From NCBI GenBank assembly GCA_022730245.1, contig DZCK01000001.1:1-42406 (forward strand): DNA of 42,406 nucleotides, in the 5' to 3' direction. Every line of letters starts with the position of its first letter. Position 1 is the first letter of the stretch. Of this stretch, positions 8,709 through 18,745 are shown one piece after another. The position numbers and the translations under genes are program-made. Origin of the DNA: Halothiobacillus neapolitanus (GTDB taxonomy: Bacteria > Pseudomonadota > Gammaproteobacteria > Halothiobacillales > Halothiobacillaceae). The notes beneath the pieces were generated by a model. That model searched no databases, was not told where the DNA came from, and saw only the letters and a program-made list of their open reading frames with translations.

Positions 8709-10918
8709 GGTATCAAAAACGCATTGATCGGCACGGGCATTGCAATGCCATAACCTTGATGATAATAAACGCCAATTTGCCGCAAAACTTCCATTTGCTG
8801 GTTGTTTTCAACAAACTCAGCCACGGTAATGGTATTCATCTCAAAGGCGATGGCTTGGATGGATTCCACAATAGCCCGATCAATGCGGGAATCGGTAATA
8901 TGCCGAATAAACTCACCATCGATTTTTAAATAATCGAAAGGAAAACGCTTTAAATAAGAAAAGGTTGATAACCCAGTGCCAAAATCATCCAGTGATATTT
9001 TGCAGCCCATGGCTTTAATCGCTAAAACCGCTTGTCGAGCGGCTACTGTATCGGCAATCACCATCGTTTCAGTGATCTCAAAGCAAATTTGTTCCGGTCG
9101 GCAGCCACTGTGTTTTAAGGCACTCGCAATATCTCGCGCTAAGGTTGGGCTCACTAAACTCGCGCCCGATAAATTAATTGATACTTTACTAATTTCGGCA
9201 ACCCAAGGTGAGGCGGCCAATTGCGTTAACGTAGTTTGTAAGACCCATAAATCAATTAATGTCATTAATCCATAGCGCTCGGCGATGGGTAAAAATCCTG
9301 CGGGTGGAATAATCTCGCCATTCGGTTCTTGCCAGCGCAGCAACACTTCAAACGATTTCACATCGGGATGGCGCGTATCTCGGATGGTTTGGGCATACAA
9401 AATAAAATGGCCATCCCGCACATCCTCATTTAAGGTGGCCCGCATGCGCTGCACCCAAGAAAGTTCAGCCACGCGCTGATCCAATAAACAGGCTAAATCA
9501 TCTTCAACATGCACCGGCTGGTTGCGATGAGTCAGTGACAGCTGGCATCCGGCCAGCACCGCTGAGGTAAGCAAGCCAATATCCCTTGTTTTTGCCCGAT
9601 GAAATACCGTGAATCCCACCCGCAAATGCCGCAGCGCCTCACCGGTGGTATTGCGCTCCAGCTCAATGCGGGCTCTTAATTGTTCAGCTAAATCTGCCCC
9701 GCGCGAGCCAATAATCACTGAAGACAAACACGTCACAAATAACCCCGGGCGCACCCGCGCCACCGATGACCGCAAGCCCTGGCGCTCGAATATCCGGCCA
9801 ACCTGCATCTCAATGCGATTACTCCGTTCGTGGCCCATTAACGCATCAATCTCCTCAAGATCCGGCAGATGAACACCAATAACCACCATCGCTTGCATCT
9901 CACCATTGGCCTCTTTCGGCCATAAAGCCAGCTGCTTTGCCAAACCCAAATCATTCGGCAAACCGGTGAGCGGATCGGTGCGCAGTCGCTGGGCGAGTTT
10001 TTGCTCCGACAACCGATAAGCCTGCACCATTTCGATAGCGATAACCGCCAGCAATGCCGCCACAAACACCAAGGCCTGATCGCCCAGCAACTGGGACGAT
10101 TCCCAGCCCACACGGACATTCACGAGCACATTCAGCACGCTCCAAATCGAGAGATACCCCGCGATTAACACCCGCGCGACCAAAACCGGCAGTGAATGCG
10201 CCGCCAAAACCACCATAACCAAACCCAATAAGCTGGGCGCATTAAAATCTAAAGCAGCCCAATGGCGCAACCCCGCGATAACCACCAAAGATAACAGCGC
10301 CAGTGCTAACCAAACGCCCAGCCAAATATAATGTTGCGCTGTTTTTGATAATTGAGCGATTAATGGCTGGCAACCCTCATGCAAACACGCCATTACCAGC
10401 GGTGTAAATGCAAGCAAGGCGATCGATTCGGCCAGCCAAAATAAACCGATGGTTTGATAATGTGCCGTCCAAAGCGGATTTTTCCACACGCCCACCACCG
10501 TAATCACACTCGATAACATGAATACCGTGAGCGGAAAACCAATTAATCGACGGCCATAGTCACTTGAAATCACCTTTTGCAATACAGACCGCAGCCCCAC
10601 AGCCACCGCAAACCCCAAACCCAAAGCCAGGGTGCCCAGCAATGAAAAAGGAACGGCGTGACCCATCACACCCCAGTTCCAAATAAAAATTGCCCCTAAC
10701 AGCGGCGCAATAACGCGATACCCCCAAATCAGCACAAACCCCAACGCAATGGCATCCGCAGGCCAAATGGGATAAACCGATTGATTGGGCATAAAAGCAA
10801 AAACCCAGTGCGTAAGCCACGCACACATAAGCCATAGCACAGCCACACCCACTGCGCGCGGCAACGGGCTGCGCGGGGCGGAGCCGGCTATTTGATCGGG
10901 GGGGAGCAAAAAAGTCAT
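8705..10918 (-). CDS. MASE1-GGDEF(degenerate)-EAL domain protein, probable c-di-GMP phosphodiesterase
   Basis: N-terminal multi-TM region (NQSVYPIWPADAIALGFVLIWGYR), GGDEF remnant (RVRPGLFV), and EAL-domain motifs FEVLLRW, FEITETMV, DDFGTGLSTFSYLKRFPFDYLKIDGEFI, QGYGIAMPVP. Confidence 0.88.
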   Translation of the reverse strand: MTFLLPPDQIAGSAPRSPLPRAVGVAVLWLMCAWLTHWVFAFMPNQSVYPIWPADAIALGFVLIWGYRVIAPLLGAIFIWNWGVMGHAVPFSLLGTLALGLGFAVAVGLRSVLQKVISSDYGRRLIGFPLTVFMLSSVITVVGVWKNPLWTAHYQTIGLFWLAESIALLAFTPLVMACLHEGCQPLIAQLSKTAQHYIWLGVWLALALLSLVVIAGLRHWAALDFNAPSLLGLVMVVLAAHSLPVLVARVLIAGYLSIWSVLNVLVNVRVGWESSQLLGDQALVFVAALLAVIAIEMVQAYRLSEQKLAQRLRTDPLTGLPNDLGLAKQLALWPKEANGEMQAMVVIGVHLPDLEEIDALMGHERSNRIEMQVGRIFERQGLRSSVARVRPGLFVTCLSSVIIGSRGADLAEQLRARIELERNTTGEALRHLRVGFTVFHRAKTRDIGLLTSAVLAGCQLSLTHRNQPVHVEDDLACLLDQRVAELSWVQRMRATLNEDVRDGHFILYAQTIRDTRHPDVKSFEVLLRWQEPNGEIIPPAGFLPIAERYGLMTLIDLWVLQTTLTQLAASPWVAEISKVSINLSGASLVSPTLARDIASALKHSGCRPEQICFEITETMVIADTVAARQAVLAIKAMGCKISLDDFGTGLSTFSYLKRFPFDYLKIDGEFIRHITDSRIDRAIVESIQAIAFEMNTITVAEFVENNQQMEVLRQIGVYYHQGYGIAMPVPINAFLIP

Positions 10919-11088
10919 CCGGATAAATCCTTAGCGTCATTTCATTAACCCCCTACTTAACGCGGGGCGATAGCGACTTTATCATGGAAAAAATGTCTTA
11001 TTTCACCCAATTTTAATTTTTTGCTTACAATTGGGGCAAATGACACACCCTCGTGTTATCACCGGCATCAACATGCGAGTACATTCTC

Positions 11089-12348
11089 ATGGACCATTTT
11101 TTAATGATGGCGCCGCCCGATGCGCTGGATCGTTTACCGATCAGCGTCATTATCGTTGTCAACGATAAATTTCTTTATGCCAATCCGGCCGCTTTGCACT
11201 TAATGCAAGCCAAAAATCCGGCTGATTTGCTGGGTCATTCTATTAATGAGTTTTTGCATCCGCTGGATCAGCCCCGCGTCTTGGCGCGCGTGCGGCGGGC
11301 AGAACGGGATAATGTGACCAATCCTGTGAGCGAATACCGAATTTACACCTGCAAGCGAACCCTATTGGTTGTTGGGATGATGAGTGTTACCTATCCCGTG
11401 CAGGGTGAAATTGGGCTTCTGGCCGCATTTATGGATTTAACCGAACGCAGTGCCTTGGAAAATCGGCTGCGCGAATCCGAAGAGCACTTTCAACGCATGA
11501 TGAATACCATGCAAGATGTGTTTTATCGCACGGATGCCGCCGGCATTACCCGCTATGTATGTCCGGCAGTCAAACAGGTTTTAGGGTACGAGGCCGCTGA
11601 AATTATCGGCAAACCTGCCAGCGATTTTTACCCAAACCCCCAAGACCGAGAGCGGCTAAAACAAACCATTCTCAGCCAAGGCTTTGTGCGCGATTTTGCC
11701 GGCCAAATGAAGTGCAAAAATGGCGCTATTATCGACATCTCAATTAGCAGTACCGTTATTCTCGATGAAGAAGGCAATTATGCAGGCGTTGAAGGCATCT
11801 GGCGGGATATTACCGAGCGGCGTAACCTAGAACGCGAGCTGGAGCGGCGAGCCACCACCGATGAATTAACGGGCATTGCCAATCGGCGCACAATTTTAGA
11901 GCAGCTCAATCACGCGCATAAACGCTTTTTGCGCTTAAACCAGTCGCTTGTGATTTTTATTCTGGATTTAGATTTTTTCAAACGCATTAACGATCAATTT
12001 GGTCATGTGGCAGGCGATAAGCTATTGAAAGAATTTATAAAAACAGTGCAACAACAAATTAGAGAAATTGATTTACTCGGTCGGCTGGGGGGTGAAGAGT
12101 TTGTTTTAATTTTAGACGACACGCCTCAAAACAAAGCCGACCAAATGGGCCGGCGCATTTTAGAAGTAGTACAAGCAACTTTATTTGATATTGGCATGCA
12201 GCATCCCGTATCCATCACCGTGAGCATTGGCGCTGCCTGCGCACTGCCCACCGATTCAACCTTAACAGGCTTGCTTGAACATGCTGATGCAGCGCTGTAT
12301 ACCGCCAAAGCACAAGGCCGCAATCAACTCTGCTGGTACCGCCCTTAA
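11089..12348 (+). CDS. PAS-PAS-GGDEF diguanylate cyclase
   Basis: PAS domains, then TTDELTGIANRR...DLDFFKRINDQFGH...REIDLLGRLGGEEFVLIL (RxxD I-site and GGEEF active site). A GTG start at 11053 is an alternative. Confidence 0.9.
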   Translation: MDHFLMMAPPDALDRLPISVIIVVNDKFLYANPAALHLMQAKNPADLLGHSINEFLHPLDQPRVLARVRRAERDNVTNPVSEYRIYTCKRTLLVVGMMSVTYPVQGEIGLLAAFMDLTERSALENRLRESEEHFQRMMNTMQDVFYRTDAAGITRYVCPAVKQVLGYEAAEIIGKPASDFYPNPQDRERLKQTILSQGFVRDFAGQMKCKNGAIIDISISSTVILDEEGNYAGVEGIWRDITERRNLERELERRATTDELTGIANRRTILEQLNHAHKRFLRLNQSLVIFILDLDFFKRINDQFGHVAGDKLLKEFIKTVQQQIREIDLLGRLGGEEFVLILDDTPQNKADQMGRRILEVVQATLFDIGMQHPVSITVSIGAACALPTDSTLTGLLEHADAALYTAKAQGRNQLCWYRP

Positions 12349-12413
12349 ATGCACTTAAAATTAAACCAAAAGATTTAGCCCGATTTTGCCTGAGCAAACC
12401 ATGGGTACTTGGC

Positions 12414-13022
12414 CTAAAACTGGGCTTCTAAATCTTTTAAAATTTGTTCTAACGCTTGGCGTACCTGAGTTAAAGGCCGCACGCTGGGCGAAAAAAGTAA
12501 TGGCTCGGCGGCCTGAGGCGGCCGGATGGCTGGCAAAACCACCCCAGAGTCAACCGTGGTAGACACCGCCATTGGCCGTTCATTCGGCGCCAACCGCAAA
12601 GCAATCTCACGCTCATCCGCGTGCGCAGCCAACTCAGGTTCCCAGCGCGGCACGGATAATGCAGGCGCTTTTGGCGATACCGGCCAATCGAGCGTAGGCT
12701 CGCGGGGCGGTATAACGGCAGCGGGGGCTTCCCCTTTCAAGGCATTTTTTTGCGCCTGCACTAATTGTTGCCGCGCACCGGCAATGGTAAACCCCTGATC
12801 GTACAAAAGGCTGCGAATGAGCCGAATCAGCTCAATATCGTGCCGCTGGTAATAGCGCCGATTGCCACGTCGTTTGGTGGGTTTAAGCTGAGTGAACTCC
12901 TGCTCCCAATAACGCAAAACATGCGATTTCACATCGCACAAGCCCCCCACTTCACCAATGGTAAAGTAGCGTTTATTGGGAATCGGCGGTAGGGGCGATT
13001 CAGGAAGCGACTGAGCCGTCAT
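12414..13022 (-). CDS. MerR-family transcriptional regulator
   Basis: [27 protein letters not shown]...[17 protein letters not shown] winged-helix motif, located immediately downstream of ihfA. Confidence 0.9.
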   Translation of the reverse strand: MTAQSLPESPLPPIPNKRYFTIGEVGGLCDVKSHVLRYWEQEFTQLKPTKRRGNRRYYQRHDIELIRLIRSLLYDQGFTIAGARQQLVQAQKNALKGEAPAAVIPPREPTLDWPVSPKAPALSVPRWEPELAAHADEREIALRLAPNERPMAVSTTVDSGVVLPAIRPPQAAEPLLFSPSVRPLTQVRQALEQILKDLEAQF

Positions 13023-13302
13023 AGGCCTCGACCATGGCTTTAAGCTTTTGCCCGGCTCGGAAGGTGACGACTCGGCGCGCGGAAACGGGGATCATTTCGC
13101 CGGTGCGCGGGTTGCGGCCGGGGCGCTCGTTTTTATCGCGCAGTTGAAAGTTGCCAAACCCGGAGAGTTTAATTTCCTCGCCTGATTCTAACGTGGCACG
13201 CAATTCTTCAAAGAAAATATCCACAAAATCTTTGGCTTCGCGTTTATTTAAACCCAAATCCATGTGGAGCTTTTCGACCATGTCGGCTTTAGTTAAGGCC
13301 AT
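13000..13302 (-). CDS. ihfA: Integration host factor subunit alpha
   Basis: [69 protein letters not shown], located downstream of pheT. Confidence 0.95.
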   Translation of the reverse strand: MALTKADMVEKLHMDLGLNKREAKDFVDIFFEELRATLESGEEIKLSGFGNFQLRDKNERPGRNPRTGEMIPVSARRVVTFRAGQKLKAMVEAYDGSVAS

Positions 13303-13315
13303 ATAATACAATCCT

Positions 13316-15742
13316 TCAGGTACGCAATTGAATATGATGTTGCGCTAAATTAGCGCGTATGTTGCTGATTATACCCACGATTTCATCATCCGTCAGGGTA
13401 CGCTCAGCTTCTTGGAAAATAAGTTTCACGGCAACGCTTTCAAACCCCGGCTCAATGCCTGCGCCTTTGTAGCGATCAAAAATAGCAACCGACTGCAAAC
13501 ACGCCGGGCGATTGGCTTCAATTAAGGCGAGCAACGTGGCTGCGGGTAACGCCACGGGCTTAAGTAAAGCGAGATCGCGCCGGATATGAGGAAAGCGTGA
13601 ACGCGACCGATTGGCGGGTAATCGGCGATTTTTCACCGCATCTAGATTGAGCTCAAGCAAAAAAACGGCGCCGGTTAAATCAAAGCGCTCAGCCACGGCG
13701 GGATGTAAGGCACCTAATCGGCCACAAATATGACCATCAATTTCAATGTCTGCACTTTGCCCCGGATGCAAAGCTTTGTGCCCCGCCGCTTGGGTGGGTG
13801 CGCGAAATGTAACCACAGGGCGTTCATAGGCTGCATCTTGGGGCGTTATTGCCATACCCATCGCTTGCAACAGGGCTTCACAGTCGCCTTTGAGGTCGAA
13901 AAAATCGAACGCCATCGATTGTTCAGCCCACTGTTCAGGCAGACGTGTGCCACAAATCACGGCGGCTAATTGATCGGTTTCTTGCACGCCATCCAAATTT
14001 TGTGCGCTCAAGCTTCCTGTAAAAATACGCCCCAATTCAAACAAGCGCAGCCGCGTTTGCTGCCGACTCTGGTTGTATTTAACCGCGCTCAATAAGCCCG
14101 GCCACAGGCTTTGACGCATCACGGCCATCTCGCTTGAAATGGGGTTAGCCAAGGCGATAGCGGGCGCATCATCAAATAGCGAGGCGATCTCCGGATCGAT
14201 AAAACTGTATGTAATGGCCTCAAAATAACCGCGCTTAACCATAAAGTCGGCTATTTGCGCGGCGCTGTTTTCGGTTTCAGGTCGCGTGCCAATAGTGAGT
14301 GGGGCACGCCCCATGGGGGAGCGGAAGGCATCGTAGCCAATCAGGCGGGCGAGTTCTTCGAGTAAATCTTCAGGAATCGATAAATCAAAGCGGTGGCTCG
14401 GCGGGGTCACTTGAAACACGCCAGAATCTTGCACTTTAAGGCCACACCCGAGCCGCGTCAGCAGTTTTTGAGCCAACATAGGCTCGATTGCCAAGCCTAA
14501 ACGCCGCTCGGCCCACGCCATATCTAACTCAATGGCGGGCAGCTCAGGTATCACACCACCGGCCACCTGTACGGCGCTGGCCTTGCCGCCGCAAATCAAT
14601 AAAATTAACTCGGTCGCGCGGGCTAAAGCGCGGGCGGGTAAAGTCGGATCAACCCCCCGCTCAAAGCGAAACGCCGCGTCTGTCGTTAAGCCCAATCGGC
14701 GCGCCCGTCCGGCGATGACTTCGGGTGTAAAATGTGCCGATTCCAGCACAATGGCGGTGGTTTCATAGCGCACGGCAGAATTTTGCCCGCCGATAATCCC
14801 CGCCAGCGCAACAACGCTTTGGGCATCGGCAATCACAAGGCATTCGGCATCTAAACTCAAGGTTTGTTTATTTAGGGCCAGTAACGGCTCTTGTGCGGTT
14901 GCGCGCCGAACCTGTAAATCGCCCTGAAGCTCGGCGCGATCAAAGGCATGGAGCGGTTGCCCCAATTCCAGCATGACGTAATTACACACATCGACAATCG
15001 GGTCGATCGCACCCACACCCGCTCGGCGAAGGCGTTCACCCAGCCACAACGGGGTGCGGCGCACCACCGGAATCGCCTCAATAACTTGGGTTAAATAGGT
15101 TGGGCAATCGTTAAGCGATTGAATTTGCGCCATTTGTGGCGCAACGCTTGAATCTGTCACCGGCACACTCGGCTCTGGCGGGGTTAGATCCAAATCGAAC
15201 AGAGCGGAGCAATCACGCGCCAAACCGAGTATCGATAACGCATCGCCCCGATTGGGCGTTATGCCCAATTCAATGACGGCATCATCTAGGTTCAACCAAT
15301 CCCGAATCGAGGCACCCAAGGGCGCATCATCCGGCAAAACCCACAGACCATCGACCGCGCTTGGCAACCCCAGTTCGGTAGCCGAACACAACATGCCCTC
15401 AGAGGCCACACCCCGTAATTGGGCGGATTTTATAACCAAGCCATCGGGCAATTGCGCCCCTAACGTGGCCAAAGGCACCCGTATTCCTGAGATGACATTC
15501 GGTGCGCCACACACAATTTGAAACTCTGATGTGCCATCGGAAACTCGGGTAATTTTGAGTTTATCGGCCTCAGGATGCGGCTCAACCGACAATACTAACG
15601 CCACAACCACCCCTGAAAACGCTGGCGCTGCCAGCTCAATGGCATCAACCTCAAGCCCAATCATAGTGAGGCGATGCCCCAATTGTGGGGTATCGACCGG
15701 GGGATTGATCCATTCACGCAACCAAGACTCTGAAAATCTCAT
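13316..15742 (-). CDS. pheT: Phenylalanyl-tRNA synthetase beta subunit
   Basis: Full-length PheT-like protein ([14 protein letters not shown]...), downstream of pheS. Confidence 0.97.
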   Translation of the reverse strand: MRFSESWLREWINPPVDTPQLGHRLTMIGLEVDAIELAAPAFSGVVVALVLSVEPHPEADKLKITRVSDGTSEFQIVCGAPNVISGIRVPLATLGAQLPDGLVIKSAQLRGVASEGMLCSATELGLPSAVDGLWVLPDDAPLGASIRDWLNLDDAVIELGITPNRGDALSILGLARDCSALFDLDLTPPEPSVPVTDSSVAPQMAQIQSLNDCPTYLTQVIEAIPVVRRTPLWLGERLRRAGVGAIDPIVDVCNYVMLELGQPLHAFDRAELQGDLQVRRATAQEPLLALNKQTLSLDAECLVIADAQSVVALAGIIGGQNSAVRYETTAIVLESAHFTPEVIAGRARRLGLTTDAAFRFERGVDPTLPARALARATELILLICGGKASAVQVAGGVIPELPAIELDMAWAERRLGLAIEPMLAQKLLTRLGCGLKVQDSGVFQVTPPSHRFDLSIPEDLLEELARLIGYDAFRSPMGRAPLTIGTRPETENSAAQIADFMVKRGYFEAITYSFIDPEIASLFDDAPAIALANPISSEMAVMRQSLWPGLLSAVKYNQSRQQTRLRLFELGRIFTGSLSAQNLDGVQETDQLAAVICGTRLPEQWAEQSMAFDFFDLKGDCEALLQAMGMAITPQDAAYERPVVTFRAPTQAAGHKALHPGQSADIEIDGHICGRLGALHPAVAERFDLTGAVFLLELNLDAVKNRRLPANRSRSRFPHIRRDLALLKPVALPAATLLALIEANRPACLQSVAIFDRYKGAGIEPGFESVAVKLIFQEAERTLTDDEIVGIISNIRANLAQHHIQLRT

Positions 15743-15785
15743 AACATTCTCGCGATTTTAAGCGGTAAGGAGTAACGGCGCAGTT

Positions 15786-16877
<1,092 letters not shown>

Positions 16878-16943
16878 TTACCAGCGCTGTACTGAGCACC
16901 CGCCAAGGGCACTTAGCACAGCATCTGATCAAATGGCTTAATT

Positions 16944-16967
16944 AAAAAGGCGCTCATGTGAGCGCCT
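16944..16967 (-). terminator. Intrinsic terminator/attenuator between rplT and pheS
   Basis: Minus strand AGGCGCTC-ACAT-GAGCGCCT followed by TTTT. Confidence 0.7.
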
Positions 16968-17004
16968 AATTGTATCCAACTATCATCCGCTCAGTTGATA
17001 AAGC

Positions 17005-17364
17005 TTACAGCCCCAACGCTGCCTTAGCTTGTGTTGCAATGGCAGCAAAAGCAGGCTTATCGAACACCGCCAAATCCGCTAAGACCTTGCGATCAATTTC
17101 GATGTTGGCTTTATGAATACCATCCATCAAACGGCTGTAAGACAAATTGTTGTTGCGCGCTTCGGCGTTAATGCGGGTAATCCACAACGCACGGAAGACG
17201 CGTTTTTTGGCGCGACGATCGCGATACGCATATTGACCGGCTTTAATTACCGCCTGATGCGCAACGCGGAACGTACGCGAACGGGCACCGTAATAACCTT
17301 TTGCTTTCGCTAAGACTTTTTTATGTTTTGCGTGGGCGTTAACACCCCGTTTTACTCTGGCCAT
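17005..17364 (-). CDS. rplT: 50S ribosomal protein L20
   Basis: [35 protein letters not shown]. Confidence 0.98.
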   Translation of the reverse strand: MARVKRGVNAHAKHKKVLAKAKGYYGARSRTFRVAHQAVIKAGQYAYRDRRAKKRVFRALWITRINAEARNNNLSYSRLMDGIHKANIEIDRKVLADLAVFDKPAFAAIATQAKAALGL

Positions 17365-17377
17365 GGTTCAGCTCTCC

Positions 17378-17572
17378 TTACGCGTAGGGCAACATGATGT
17401 GAATTGAAGGAACATCACGCTCGTGCACGAACGCGGGCGAACCCAACTGACGCTTACGCTTGGATGACTTTTTGGTCAGAATGTGTCGCATATGCGACTG
17501 CTTACGCTTAACACCGCCAGCGGTGATTTTGAACCGCTTGGCAGCGCCACGATTCGATTTGATTTTCGGCAT
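17378..17572 (-). CDS. rpmI: 50S ribosomal protein L35
   Basis: [43 protein letters not shown]. Confidence 0.98.
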   Translation of the reverse strand: MPKIKSNRGAAKRFKITAGGVKRKQSHMRHILTKKSSKRKRQLGSPAFVHERDVPSIHIMLPYA

Positions 17573-17724
17573 GATCGACTCCAGTTTTACCGTAGTGTGA
17601 TGACGCCCAACGCGTCGGAGTTAATGAACGCAGTTGAGGCTAATTTCCCAATCCTTGAGCTCGAAATTAAAACAATCCAATTAAGATAATCAAATTAAAA
17701 TAATTCAAGGGCAAGTCAATGATG

Positions 17725-17744
17725 AAAAAGGCACGCGCCTTTTA
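17725..17744 (-). promoter_or_regulatory. Attenuator-like hairpin in the rpmI leader
   Basis: Minus strand AAAAGGC-GCGT-GCCTTTTT: GC stem plus U-tract, lying between infC and rpmI. Coordinates approximate to a few bases. Confidence 0.5.
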
Positions 17745-17817
17745 ACATCACGGAGAAGCGCATAAACCTTAAGCACATTAGATATAACCCAACAAGCTCA
17801 AAATTCAGCGGCGCGAA

Positions 17818-17845
17818 ATTATAAACGCAACTGCGAGAATATCAA
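17818..17845 (-). promoter_or_regulatory. Predicted sigma70 promoter for rpmI-rplT
   Basis: Minus strand TTGATA (17845-17840), 16 bp spacer, TATAAT (17823-17818). Confidence 0.6.
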
Positions 17846-17863
17846 ATGATTTTCTCGCAGTTG
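17828..17863. repeat. Perfect 12-bp inverted repeat just after the infC stop codon
   Basis: CAACTGCGAGAA / TTCTCGCAGTTG with a 12-nt loop. Confidence 0.85.
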
Positions 17864-17868
17864 GCGTG

Positions 17869-18423
17869 TTAGCTGGTCTTTTTAGGCGCTAATACCATTG
17901 TGACCTGACGGCCTTCCATTTTCGGACGCTGCTCTACGACCGCCAGTTCAAGCAAATCTTTTTCGATACGATCCAGCAGCTCTCCGGCAATCTCTTTATG
18001 CGCCATCTCACGCCCCCGGAAGCGTAAGGTAATTTTTGCCTTATCGCCCTCTTCCAAAAACCGAATAATGCTGCGCATTTTGACTTGATAATCGTGGTCT
18101 TCGGTACCGGGGCGAAATTTAATTTCCTTCACTTCAATTTGTTTTTGTTTTTTGCGCGCTTCAGCAAGCTTTTTGCTCTGCTGATACTTGAATTTACCGT
18201 AATCCATGATTTTGCACACAGGCGGGTTAGCCGTGGCAGACACTTCAACCAAATCAAGGGCAACGGAAATAGCGCGATCTAGGGCGTCGCGGGTTCGGAC
18301 GATGCCGGCCTGCTCACCATTTTCATCGACTAATCGAACTTCACGGGCGGTGATTTCACCATTAATTCGTGGTTCGTCGGAATCACGCGCGGCGGGGGGC
18401 GTTTGTGCACGGAGCTGAGCTAT
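17869..18423 (-). CDS. infC: Translation initiation factor IF-3
   Basis: Reading upstream of the ORF-track start gives [81 protein letters not shown], with a probable ATA start at 18423-18421 and GAGG 8 nt upstream. Confidence 0.92.
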   Translation of the reverse strand: MAQLRAQTPPAARDSDEPRINGEITAREVRLVDENGEQAGIVRTRDALDRAISVALDLVEVSATANPPVCKIMDYGKFKYQQSKKLAEARKKQKQIEVKEIKFRPGTEDHDYQVKMRSIIRFLEEGDKAKITLRFRGREMAHKEIAGELLDRIEKDLLELAVVEQRPKMEGRQVTMVLAPKKTS

Positions 18424-18691
18424 GTTCTTATCCTCAAAATACTAAAAATTTAACCTTCTAGCGGCATCTAATGAATGGCCGATTGAAGATCACCGGAAGG
18501 ATCGGGCATTCGCCTGACCGCAAATTTAAGTCGGCCATGTTAATACGCATTGCCAACCAATGAAATAGGCAATTGCTGAACCGCTTGAATAGAGGGATGA
18601 ATCGAGGGCGCGCGCCGCCGATTTCGTCAGACGCTGCATAAAACCCACGCCCTCCCCGGCCACTGCCAGCGCACAAAAAATCGCCCGCACG

Positions 18692-18718
18692 AAAAAAGGG
18701 AACCCCGACGGGTTCCCT
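18692..18718 (-). terminator. Intrinsic terminator downstream of thrS
   Basis: Minus strand AGGGAACCC-GTCG-GGGTTCCCT followed by TTTTTT. Confidence 0.85.
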
Positions 18719-18745
18719 GTGATGGCGCCAAACAAAAAAGCGAAT

